Source of the DNA: Pseudomonadota bacterium | GTDB taxonomy: Bacteria; Pseudomonadota; Alphaproteobacteria; Rhizobiales; Methylopilaceae | Direction: 5' to 3' | Assembly (NCBI GenBank): GCA_023389135.1 | Contig: JAEWEX010000075.1 | Coordinates: 1-5,610 of the forward strand | DNA length: 5,610 nt | In this document: positions 1 to 5,610 of the stretch, in pieces | How the letters are laid out: the number at the start of each line of letters is the position of its first letter | How positions within the stretch are numbered: the first letter of the stretch is position 1 | Notes under the pieces: model-generated | Told to the model about the DNA's origin: nothing | The model's input: the letters and a program-made list of their open reading frames with translations, nothing else | Databases searched by the model: none | Program-made: the position numbers and the translations under genes

Positions 1-186
1 ATCTTCCGCCTGTTGAAGGAGCGTGGCGCCGAGGACATGATCGTGGTGGCCGGCGGCGTCATGCCCGACGAGGACGTCGAGGAACTCAAGAGGCTCGGCG
101 TCAGCGAGGTCATGCTGCAGGACACTCCGCCCCAGGCCATCATCGATACGCTGCGCCGCCTCGTCGCCGAGCGCGGCGTGCGCTGA
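1..186 (+). CDS. hcmB: 2-hydroxyisobutyryl-CoA mutase small (B12-binding) subunit, C-terminal part
   Basis: Partial gene: the open frame enters from the left edge and ends at TGA 184-186, giving the last 61 residues. The visible part has the C-terminal half of the cobalamin-binding Rossmann-like domain of methylmalonyl-CoA-mutase-type enzymes: the strand and glycine loop VVAGGVMPDED (residues 15-25 of the fragment), then LKRLGVSEV, then the terminal LQDTPPQAIID helix. In this family the GG loop packs against the lower face of B12. The DxHxxG motif that supplies the cobalt-ligating histidine would lie upstream, outside the window. The protein stops just after the B12 domain, as in stand-alone small subunits of about 130-140 residues. 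It should pair with the large subunit beginning at 4354, which lies four genes downstream. The naming as HcmB rather than a generic mutase subunit rests mainly on that partner and on resemblance to remembered HcmB C-termini. It could otherwise be annotated as a methylmalonyl-CoA mutase C-terminal domain protein. Confidence 0.85.
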   Translation: MFRLLKERGAEDMIVVAGGVMPDEDVEELKRLGVSEVMLQDTPPQAIIDTLRRLVAERGVR

Positions 187-189
187 GGG
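185..189 (+). promoter_or_regulatory. Ribosome binding site for the GTG-started lyase gene
   Basis: GAGGG overlaps the stop codon of the upstream mutase subunit gene and lies 9 bases before GTG 199. The same frame is closed by TGA 184-186, and GTG is the only start codon between that stop and the conserved N-terminal domain, so this site decides the start. It is a weaker match than the AAGGAG used by the large mutase subunit gene. Confidence 0.6.
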
Positions 190-198
190 CGACGGCCG

Positions 199-1914
199 GT
201 GCCGGCGCCCGCGATCTCCGACGCCAGCGCCGCCGCCCATGTGGCGCGCGCCCTGAAGGCCCACGGCGTCGCGCGCGTGTTCGGGCTGTGCGGCGGCCAC
301 ATCATGCCGCTGTGGATGCGCATCGATGGCGAAGGCATTGAGATCGTTGGCGTTCGCGACGAGCGCGCGGCGGTCCACATGGCGCAGGCCCATGCCGAGG
401 TGACGGGCGGACTGGGCGTCGCGCTGGTCACGGCGGGGCCCGGCGTCACCAACGCCATGACCGGAATCGCCAATGCCGACATGTCCAGGACACCTGTCCT
501 GATCCTGTCGGGATGTCCACCCACGGCGCAGGAGGGACGCGGCGCGCTCCAGGACATGGACCACGCCAGGCTGGTGGCCCCCGTGGCCCGCTACGCCCGC
601 ACGGTGCGCGACCCGTCGCTGGCGCCCGCCGCCCTGGCGGAGGCCATCGCCTGCGCCCTGGGCGAGGGCGGCGCGCCCGGTCCGGCATTTCTCGACATGC
701 CGACGGACATGTCGAGGGCCGAAATCCCCGCGGCCATGGCGCAGATGCCGCGTCAGCGCCGGCAACGCGCGCTGCCCGACCCGGCCTGCGTGGCCGAGGC
801 GGTCGGGCTGCTGTGGGCGGCAGAGCGCCCGCTGGTGATCTCCGGCCGCGGCGCACGGCGCGCGGGGCCGACGCTGGCCGCCCTGCTCGACCGCCTCGGC
901 GCGGTCCACCTCGACACCGGCGAGAGCCGCGGCCTGGTCGCGGACGACCACCCCTCCACGGTCGCCAGCCTGCGCGGGCGCGTCATGGGCGAGGCCGACC
1001 TCGTGGTGACGGTCGGCCGCCGGCTCGACTTCCAGCTCGGCTACGGCTCGCCCGCGATCTTCCCCAAGGCGCGCTTCGTGCGCATCGCCGACATCCCCGG
1101 GGAGCTGCGCGACAACCGGCAGGGCGACGCCGCGATCCTCGCCGATTGCGGCGCGGCGCTGGAGGCGATCCTCGCCGCCGCCGGAAACCGCGAGCCGGCC
1201 TGCGACCGCGGCTGGCGCGACGGGCTGCATGCGGAGCACCTGGCGCGCACGGAAAGGCACGCCGCCGCCATGGCCGCGGCGCCGGACGGCGCCGACGGGC
1301 GCATGCATCCCAACCGGCTGATCGCCGCGCTGCGTGACGGGCTGCCCCCCGACGCGATCGTCGTGGTCGACGGCGGCGATTTCCTCGCCTTCGCCCGGGT
1401 CGGGCTGTCGGCGCCCACCATGCTCGATCCCGGCCCGTTCGGCTGCATCGGCGTCGGCGTGCCCTACGGCGTCGCAGCGGCGCTGGCCTGCCCCGGCCGG
1501 CCGGTGCTGGTGGCCACCGGCGACGGCGCCTTCGGCTTCAACGCCATGGAGCTCGACACCGCCGCGCGCCATGGCGCGAAGGCGGTGTTCGTGGTGGCCA
1601 ACAACGGCGCCTGGCAGATCGAGGTCCACGACCAGAGGGAAGGCTATGGCCGCGTGGTCGGCACCCGGCTCGCCGACGCCGACCACGCCGCCATGGCCCG
1701 CGGGCTCGGCCTGCATGCCGAGCGCGTCGAGCGGGCCGACGACCTTCCCGCGGCGATCGTGCGCGCCTTCGCCAATGCGCCGGCGCTGATCGACGTGGCG
1801 GTGACGACCGACGCCGTCTCCTCCGACGGCAGGGCCGGCCTCGCCTGGGTGCCGGACCTGCAGCCGCTGGCCGCCTGGGACGAGGCCGAGCGCGCCTGGC
1901 GCGCCGGCCGGTGA
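199..1914 (+). CDS. hacl: ThDP-dependent 2-hydroxyacyl-CoA lyase (probable 2-hydroxyisobutyryl-CoA lyase)
   Basis: 571 residues, GTG start, 12 bases after the mutase subunit stop. It has the three-domain ThDP layout: an N-terminal pyrimidine-binding domain (about 8-175) with the cofactor-activating glutamate E55 in RDERAA; a central domain (about 195-325); and a diphosphate-binding domain (about 365-540) with the Mg-ThDP motif from GDG (441-443) to NN (468-469). Right after that motif comes WQIE, with I474-E475. In the Actinomycetospora 2-hydroxyacyl-CoA lyase an adjacent Ile-Glu pair (I492, E493) limits substrate size and carries out proton transfer, so this pair probably matches it. L117 in GALQDMD may match its L127. 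A C-terminal extension (about 541-571) containing GLAWVPDLQPL could be the lid described for that enzyme. Predicted reaction: 2-hydroxyisobutyryl-CoA to acetone and formyl-CoA, reversible and cytoplasmic. The position directly upstream of the ligase gene supports this. Automatic tools may call it acetolactate synthase or oxalyl-CoA decarboxylase. The gene symbol is informal; the exact substrate is inferred. Confidence 0.85.
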   Translation: MPAPAISDASAAAHVARALKAHGVARVFGLCGGHIMPLWMRIDGEGIEIVGVRDERAAVHMAQAHAEVTGGLGVALVTAGPGVTNAMTGIANADMSRTPVLILSGCPPTAQEGRGALQDMDHARLVAPVARYARTVRDPSLAPAALAEAIACALGEGGAPGPAFLDMPTDMSRAEIPAAMAQMPRQRRQRALPDPACVAEAVGLLWAAERPLVISGRGARRAGPTLAALLDRLGAVHLDTGESRGLVADDHPSTVASLRGRVMGEADLVVTVGRRLDFQLGYGSPAIFPKARFVRIADIPGELRDNRQGDAAILADCGAALEAILAAAGNREPACDRGWRDGLHAEHLARTERHAAAMAAAPDGADGRMHPNRLIAALRDGLPPDAIVVVDGGDFLAFARVGLSAPTMLDPGPFGCIGVGVPYGVAAALACPGRPVLVATGDGAFGFNAMELDTAARHGAKAVFVVANNGAWQIEVHDQREGYGRVVGTRLADADHAAMARGLGLHAERVERADDLPAAIVRAFANAPALIDVAVTTDAVSSDGRAGLAWVPDLQPLAAWDEAERAWRAGR

Positions 1915-1935
1915 CGACAACGAGAACCATGCACT

Positions 1936-1941
1936 GGGAGA
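1936..1941 (+). promoter_or_regulatory. Ribosome binding site for the acyl-CoA ligase gene
   Basis: GGGAGA ends 6 bases before ATG 1948. It lies in the 33-base spacer 1915-1947, the longest intergenic stretch in the window. An earlier ATG at 1929 is in another frame, so 1948 is the start. No promoter or terminator is visible in the spacer. Confidence 0.6.
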
Positions 1942-1947
1942 CGCACG

Positions 1948-3384
1948 ATGGAATCCTGGTCCTTCCCGCCTTCCTATGACGACGGCTACTTCCCGCCAAC
2001 AGGGCAGAAGCACTGGTTCCCGGTCCGCGAGACCATGCACCCCGCCGACCGCGAGAAGTCGATCCTGGAGCGGCTGCGGCAGGTCTGCGGCTATGCGTGG
2101 GAGACCTCGCCGTTCTACCGCATGAAATGGGAGGAGGCGGGCTTCCATCCCGACCAGCTGCGCTCGCTGGAGGATTTCGAGGACCGCGTCCCCGTGGTGA
2201 AGAAGCCCGACCTGCGCGCGGCCCAGGCGCGCAAGCCGCCGTTCGGCGACTATGTCTGCGTGCCGGACGATGAGATCTTCCACATCCACGGCACCAGCGG
2301 CACCACCGGCCGGCCCACCGCCTTCGCCATCGGCCGCGGCGACTGGAACGCCATCGCCAACGCCCATGCCCGCATCATGTGGGCCATGGGCTTCCGGCCC
2401 GGCGACACCGTCTGCGTCGCCGCGATCTTCTCGCTCTATCTCGGCAGCTGGGGCGCGCTCGCCGGCGCCGAGCGGCTGCGCGCAAGGGCGTTCCCCTTCG
2501 GGGCCGGCGCGCCGGGCATGTCGGCGCGCTGCGCGCAATGGCTCGACATCGTGAAGCCGAAGGGCTTCTACGGCACGCCGACCTATGCGCTGCATCTGGC
2601 CAAGGTCGCCCGCGACGAGGGGCTCGACCCGCAGAACTTCGGGCTGGAGACCATGTTCTTCTCCGGCGAACCCGGCGCCTCGGTCCCGGCGGTGCGCGAC
2701 CGCATTTCCGAGGCGTTCGGCGCGCGCGTCATCGATTGCGGCTCCATGGCGGAGATGACGCCGTTCATGAACGTGTCCGGCACCGCCGAGACCGACGGCA
2801 TGCTGTGCTGGCAGGACGTCATCTACACCGAGGTGTGCGACCCGGCGACCATGCGCCGGGTGCCCTACGGCCGCCGCGGCACGCCGGTCTACACCCACCT
2901 GGAGCGCACCTCGCAGCCCATGATCCGGCTCGCCTCCGGCGACCTGACGCTGTGGGAGGACGGGCCGAACCCGTGCGGGCGCACCTATCCGCGCCTGCCC
3001 AACGGCGTGTTCGGCCGCATCGACGACATGTTCACGATCCGCGGCGAGAACATCTATCCCAGCGAGATCGACGACGCGCTCAACGCCACCCCCGGCTATG
3101 GCGGCGAGCACCGCATCGTCATCACCCGCGAGGCGGCCATGGACGAGCTGGTGCTCCGCGTGGAGCCGGACGCCGCCACCCTCGACGCCGGCCCCGCCGC
3201 CGTGGAAGCCTACCGCCAGGATGTCGGCCGCCGCCTCAACAAGGTGCTCGGCATCCGCGCCATCGTGGAGGTGGTCGAGCCCGGCTCGATCCCGCGCACG
3301 GATTTCAAGGCGCGCCGCGTGGTGGACGACCGTGCCGTGTTCCGCGACCTGCGCGCCCAGCTGGAAGGAACATCGGGCGCATGA
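1948..3384 (+). CDS. hcl: 2-hydroxyisobutyrate-CoA ligase (PaaK-like AMP-forming acyl-CoA synthetase)
   Basis: 478 residues, the compact size of the phenylacetate-CoA-ligase branch of adenylate-forming enzymes. It should convert a carboxylic acid, ATP and CoA into acyl-CoA, AMP and PPi in the cytoplasm. Motifs in order: N-terminal YAWETSPFYRMKW; the ATP phosphate-loop HGTSGTTGRPT (114-124); YGTPTYALHLA; SGEPGAS (239-245); CGSMAEM (264-270) at the aromatic/adenine-binding motif; ASGDLTLW with the ribose-binding Asp332; GRIDDMFTIRGENIYP around the hinge (356-371); and the C-terminal adenylation lysine K454 in IPRTDFKARR. The family fold and reaction are secure. The substrate 2-hydroxyisobutyrate is inferred from the operon: in Aquincola/Methylibium the equivalent ligase lies between hcmB and meaH, and in Actinomycetospora the lyase gene is directly upstream of it. 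The stop overlaps the next gene's start (ATGA 3381-3384), implying translational coupling. General annotation would read phenylacetate-CoA ligase, but no aromatic pathway genes are present. Confidence 0.87.
   Translation: MESWSFPPSYDDGYFPPTGQKHWFPVRETMHPADREKSILERLRQVCGYAWETSPFYRMKWEEAGFHPDQLRSLEDFEDRVPVVKKPDLRAAQARKPPFGDYVCVPDDEIFHIHGTSGTTGRPTAFAIGRGDWNAIANAHARIMWAMGFRPGDTVCVAAIFSLYLGSWGALAGAERLRARAFPFGAGAPGMSARCAQWLDIVKPKGFYGTPTYALHLAKVARDEGLDPQNFGLETMFFSGEPGASVPAVRDRISEAFGARVIDCGSMAEMTPFMNVSGTAETDGMLCWQDVIYTEVCDPATMRRVPYGRRGTPVYTHLERTSQPMIRLASGDLTLWEDGPNPCGRTYPRLPNGVFGRIDDMFTIRGENIYPSEIDDALNATPGYGGEHRIVITREAAMDELVLRVEPDAATLDAGPAAVEAYRQDVGRRLNKVLGIRAIVEVVEPGSIPRTDFKARRVVDDRAVFRDLRAQLEGTSGA
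3363..3369 (+). promoter_or_regulatory. Ribosome binding site for the MeaB-type chaperone gene
   Basis: GGAAGGA lies inside the last codons of the ligase gene, 11 bases before ATG 3381. The reading frame of the chaperone is open about 1 kb further upstream inside the ligase gene. This site, the ATGA overlap and the family N-terminus place the real start at 3381. Confidence 0.6.
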
Positions 3385-4367
3385 GCCGTTACGTCGCCTC
3401 CGCCGACCTGCTCCAACGCGTGCTGGCGGGCCAGACCGCCGCCATCAGCCGCATGATCTCGCGGGCCGAGGCGGGCATCGAGGAGGCGCGTCCGGCGCTG
3501 GCGGAAATCTACCGCCGGGCCGGGAAGGCCCATGTCATCGGGCTGACCGGGGTGCCGGGCAGCGGCAAGTCGACCCTGGTCGCGCGCCTGACGCGGCTGC
3601 TGCGCGACCAGGGCCGCAAGGTCGCCATCGTGGCGGTCGACCCGTCCAGCCCCTATTCCGGCGGCGCCATCCTGGGCGACCGCATCCGCATGGGCGAGCT
3701 CGTCACCGATCCCGGCGTGTTCATCCGCTCCATGGCGACCCGCGGCGCCATGGGCGGCATGGCGCGCGCCGCGCTGGACGCCGTGGACGTGCTGGATGTC
3801 GGCGGCTTCGACACCATCGTCATCGAGACGGTGGGCGTCGGCCAGGACGAGGTCGAGATCGCGCGCGCCTCCGACACCACCGTGGTGGTCTCCGCGCCGG
3901 GCCTCGGCGACGAGGTGCAGGCCATCAAGGCCGGCATCCTGGAGATCGCGGACGTCCACGTGGTCTCCAAATGCGACCGCAGCGACGCCAACCGCACCCT
4001 GACCGACCTGAAGCAGATGCTGGCGCTCGGCACCATCACCGCCGAGCGCGCCGAGTGGCAGATCCCCGTGCTCGGCCTGTCCTCGGTCTCCGGCGAGGGC
4101 TTCGACGGGCTGGTGGAGACGCTGGACCGTCACCGCGCCCTGTCCGGCGACAGCGCGTTCGGCCACAGGCGGCGGGCGCGCATCGCGGCCTTCCGGCTGG
4201 AGAAGACCGCCGAGACCATCCTGATCCAGCGCTTCAAGGCCGCGAGCGCGGACCTCGCTCCGGAGCTTGCCCGCCGCCTCGCGGAGCGCGACGGCGATCC
4301 CTATTCGCTGGCGAGCGATCTCGTCCGCGCAGCCCTGAGCAAGGAGTTCGACCATGAACGTCCATGA
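3381..4367 (+). CDS. meaH: MeaB/ArgK-type G-protein chaperone of the B12 acyl-CoA mutase
   Basis: 328 residues, the usual length of MeaB-family P-loop GTPases. These bind B12-dependent acyl-CoA mutases, gate loading of intact adenosylcobalamin and protect the cofactor from inactivation. Visible motifs: N-terminal helices with ISRAE (26-30); Walker A GVPGSGKS (57-64); the family-specific [19 protein letters not shown] (about 92-110) covering the Mg and switch I region; FIRSMATRG; the Walker B/switch II stretch [13 protein letters not shown] with E149; and the base-recognition segment SKCD (196-199), where most relatives have NKxD. The C-terminal part (about 285-328) has the helical arm and the PYSLASDL segment expected of the dimerisation region. 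It starts within the ligase stop and ends 14 bases inside the large mutase gene, so ligase, chaperone and mutase are probably translated in a coupled way. Its place between ligase and large subunit matches MeaH of known 2-hydroxyisobutyryl-CoA mutase operons, so it most likely serves this mutase rather than methylmalonyl-CoA mutase. Confidence 0.92.
   Translation: MSRYVASADLLQRVLAGQTAAISRMISRAEAGIEEARPALAEIYRRAGKAHVIGLTGVPGSGKSTLVARLTRLLRDQGRKVAIVAVDPSSPYSGGAILGDRIRMGELVTDPGVFIRSMATRGAMGGMARAALDAVDVLDVGGFDTIVIETVGVGQDEVEIARASDTTVVVSAPGLGDEVQAIKAGILEIADVHVVSKCDRSDANRTLTDLKQMLALGTITAERAEWQIPVLGLSSVSGEGFDGLVETLDRHRALSGDSAFGHRRRARIAAFRLEKTAETILIQRFKAASADLAPELARRLAERDGDPYSLASDLVRAALSKEFDHERP
4341..4346 (+). 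promoter_or_regulatory. Strong ribosome binding site for the large mutase subunit
   Basis: AAGGAG inside the end of the chaperone gene, 7 bases before ATG 4354. It is the best Shine-Dalgarno match in the window and selects 4354 over the nearby out-of-frame ATG at 4364. Confidence 0.7.
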
Positions 4368-5610
4368 CAAGGATCCCATCGGCCGCATGATGCGCGAGGT
4401 CGCCGACTGGGAGGCGAACGAACTCGCCGCCTTCCTGAAGAAGGCGCCCGAGCGCCGCGAGGCGTTCTTCACCATCGGCGACTTCCCGGTGAAGCGGGTC
4501 TACACCGCGGCCGACGTCGCCGACACGCCGCTGGAGGACATCGGCCTGCCGGGCCGCTACCCCTTCACCCGCGGCCCCTACCCGACCATGTATCGCGGCC
4601 GCACCTGGACCATGCGCCAGATCGCCGGCTTCGGCACCGGCGAGGACACCAACCGGCGCTTCAAGTATCTGATCGCGCAGGGCCAGACCGGCATCTCCAC
4701 CGATTTCGACATGCCCACCCTCATGGGCTACGACAGCGACCATCCCATGAGCGAGGGCGAGGTCGGCCGCGAGGGCGTGGCCATCGACACGCTGGCCGAC
4801 ATGGAGGCGCTGTTCGACGGCATCGACCTGGAGAACATCTCGGTCTCCATGACGATCAACCCGTCCGCGTGGATCCTGCTCGCCATGTACGTCGCGCTCG
4901 CCGAGAAGCGCGGGCTCGACAAGGACCGGCTGTCGGGCACCGTCCAGGCCGACATCCTCAAGGAGTTCATGGCGCAGAAGGAGTTCATCTACCCGATCGG
5001 ACCCTCGGTCCGGCTGGTGCGCGACTGCATCACCTATTCGGCGGAGAACCTGAAGCGCTACAACCCCATCAACATCTCCGGCTACCACATCTCCGAAGCC
5101 GGCTCATCCCCGGTCCACGAGGCGGCGTTCACGCTCGCCAACCTCATCGTCTACGTCGAGGAGGTGATGAAGACCGGGATGGACGTGGACCGGTTCGCGC
5201 CCAGGCTCGCCTTCTTCTTCGTGTCGCAGGCCGACTTCTTCGAGGAGGTCGCCAAGTTCCGCGCGCTCCGGCGCTGCTACGCCAAGATCATGAAGGAGCG
5301 CTTCGGGGCGAAGAACCCCGACAGCATGCGGCTGAGATTCCACTGCCAGACGGCGGCGGCGACGCTGACCAAGCCGCAATACATGATCAACGTGGTGCGC
5401 ACGACGCTGCAGGCGCTGTCGGCCGTGCTGGGCGGCTGCCAGTCGCTGCACACCAACGGCTTCGACGAGGCCTTCGCCATCCCCACCGAGGAGGCCATGA
5501 GGATGGCGCTGCGCACGCAGCAGATCATCGCCGACGAATCCCAGGTCACCAACGTCATCGACCCGCTGGGCGGCTCCTACTATGTCGAGGCGCTGACCAC
5601 GGAGTACGAG
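4354..5610 (+). CDS. hcmA: 2-hydroxyisobutyryl-CoA mutase large (catalytic) subunit, N-terminal part
   Basis: Partial at the right edge: 419 codons are present and no stop is reached; large subunits of this type are about 560 residues. It is the TIM-barrel substrate-binding half of an adenosylcobalamin-dependent acyl-CoA mutase. With HcmB it should interconvert 2-hydroxyisobutyryl-CoA and 3-hydroxybutyryl-CoA. Visible: [12 protein letters not shown] (69-80), the region that receives the CoA chain; [14 protein letters not shown] with Ile90 where methylmalonyl-CoA mutase has Tyr89; [17 protein letters not shown] with Asp117, which contacts the substrate hydroxyl in the Aquincola enzyme; [11 protein letters not shown] with Q198; Gln208 in place of the carboxylate-binding Arg207 of methylmalonyl-CoA mutase; [10 protein letters not shown] with the conserved H245; and the barrel-end motifs [22 protein letters not shown] and [12 protein letters not shown]. 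Ile90, Asp117, Gln208 and His245 fall at exactly the Aquincola HcmA numbers, which supports both the identity and the chosen start. The start overlaps the chaperone gene by 14 bases. Isobutyryl-CoA mutase is the main alternative, but it would have Phe rather than Ile at 90 and is not expected to carry the Asp. Confidence 0.94.
   Translation, partial: MNVHDKDPIGRMMREVADWEANELAAFLKKAPERREAFFTIGDFPVKRVYTAADVADTPLEDIGLPGRYPFTRGPYPTMYRGRTWTMRQIAGFGTGEDTNRRFKYLIAQGQTGISTDFDMPTLMGYDSDHPMSEGEVGREGVAIDTLADMEALFDGIDLENISVSMTINPSAWILLAMYVALAEKRGLDKDRLSGTVQADILKEFMAQKEFIYPIGPSVRLVRDCITYSAENLKRYNPINISGYHISEAGSSPVHEAAFTLANLIVYVEEVMKTGMDVDRFAPRLAFFFVSQADFFEEVAKFRALRRCYAKIMKERFGAKNPDSMRLRFHCQTAAATLTKPQYMINVVRTTLQALSAVLGGCQSLHTNGFDEAFAIPTEEAMRMALRTQQIIADESQVTNVIDPLGGSYYVEALTTEYE

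Noticed and set aside
513..1337. Plus-strand 274-codon frame inside the lyase gene
   Set aside because: Arg/Gly/Ala-rich translation with no domain; the other frame carries the complete ThDP enzyme.
1898..1911. GC palindromes (GGCGCGCC and CCGGCCGG) at the end of the lyase gene, as a possible terminator
   Set aside because: They lie within coding sequence, are not followed by a T-run, and are expected by chance at this GC content.
199..1914. Annotation as acetolactate synthase or oxalyl-CoA decarboxylase
   Set aside because: The operon has no branched-chain amino acid or oxalate genes, while the Ile-Glu pair, C-terminal extension and location directly upstream of hcl fit the 2-hydroxyacyl-CoA lyase.
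2379..3380. Upstream extension of the chaperone reading frame through the ligase gene, giving a 662-residue protein
   Set aside because: The extension translates to Arg/Ala/His-rich nonsense. The family N-terminus, a ribosome binding site and the ATGA overlap all point to 3381.
3210..4475. Long open frame of 421 codons on the minus strand across the ligase end, chaperone and mutase start
   Set aside because: It is antisense to three well-supported genes, its translation is low-complexity and rich in Ala, Gly, Arg and His without a recognisable domain, and such frames are expected opposite GC-ended codons.
4234..5088. Minus-strand open frame of 284 codons opposite the large mutase subunit
   Set aside because: Shadow of the mutase reading frame; compositionally biased translation and no family motif.
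4354..5610. Annotation as methylmalonyl-CoA mutase
   Set aside because: Tyr89 and the carboxylate-binding Arg207 are replaced by Ile90 and Gln208, and Asp117 is present.

Overview
The window is one strand of a high-GC (roughly 70 % by eye) bacterial genome. All recognisable genes run left to right on the + strand in a tight operon of five genes, with no intergenic gap above 33 bases. Codons are strongly GC-ended, the Shine-Dalgarno sequences are good, and the mutase and chaperone resemble those of the proteobacterial tert-alkyl degraders. A high-GC proteobacterium (possibly an alphaproteobacterium) is therefore the best guess, but an actinobacterium cannot be excluded from sequence alone.

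Layout: (1) 1-186, the C-terminal end of a small cobalamin-binding acyl-CoA mutase subunit (HcmB type). (2) 199-1914, a thiamine-diphosphate (ThDP) enzyme of the oxalyl-CoA decarboxylase / 2-hydroxyacyl-CoA lyase family. (3) 1948-3384, a PaaK-like adenylate-forming acyl-CoA ligase (Hcl type). (4) 3381-4367, a MeaB-type GTPase chaperone (MeaH). (5) 4354-5610, the large catalytic subunit of a split B12 mutase (HcmA type), cut by the window end after 419 residues.

The mutase has Ile90, Asp117 and Gln208. These are the signature residues of 2-hydroxyisobutyryl-CoA mutase, not of methylmalonyl-CoA mutase, and they fall at the same numbers as in the Aquincola tertiaricarbonis enzyme. From memory, hcmB-hcl-meaH-hcmA is the known mutase operon order (Methylibium/Aquincola). 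Here a lyase gene sits between hcmB and hcl. Such a lyase directly upstream of hcl is known from Actinomycetospora chiangmaiensis, where the enzyme cleaves 2-hydroxyisobutyryl-CoA to acetone and formyl-CoA.

Inferred joint function: Hcl activates 2-hydroxyisobutyrate (from tert-butanol/MTBE, isobutene, 2-methylpropane-1,2-diol or acetone cyanohydrin) to its CoA ester. That ester then has two possible fates encoded by one transcript: B12-dependent rearrangement to 3-hydroxybutyryl-CoA (HcmA/HcmB, kept active by MeaH), or ThDP-dependent cleavage to acetone plus formyl-CoA. Because the lyase reaction is reversible, the set could also join acetone and a C1 unit into a C4 CoA ester. The combined mutase-plus-lyase operon is the most interesting feature of the window. 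No RNA genes, mobile elements, CRISPR arrays or terminators were seen.
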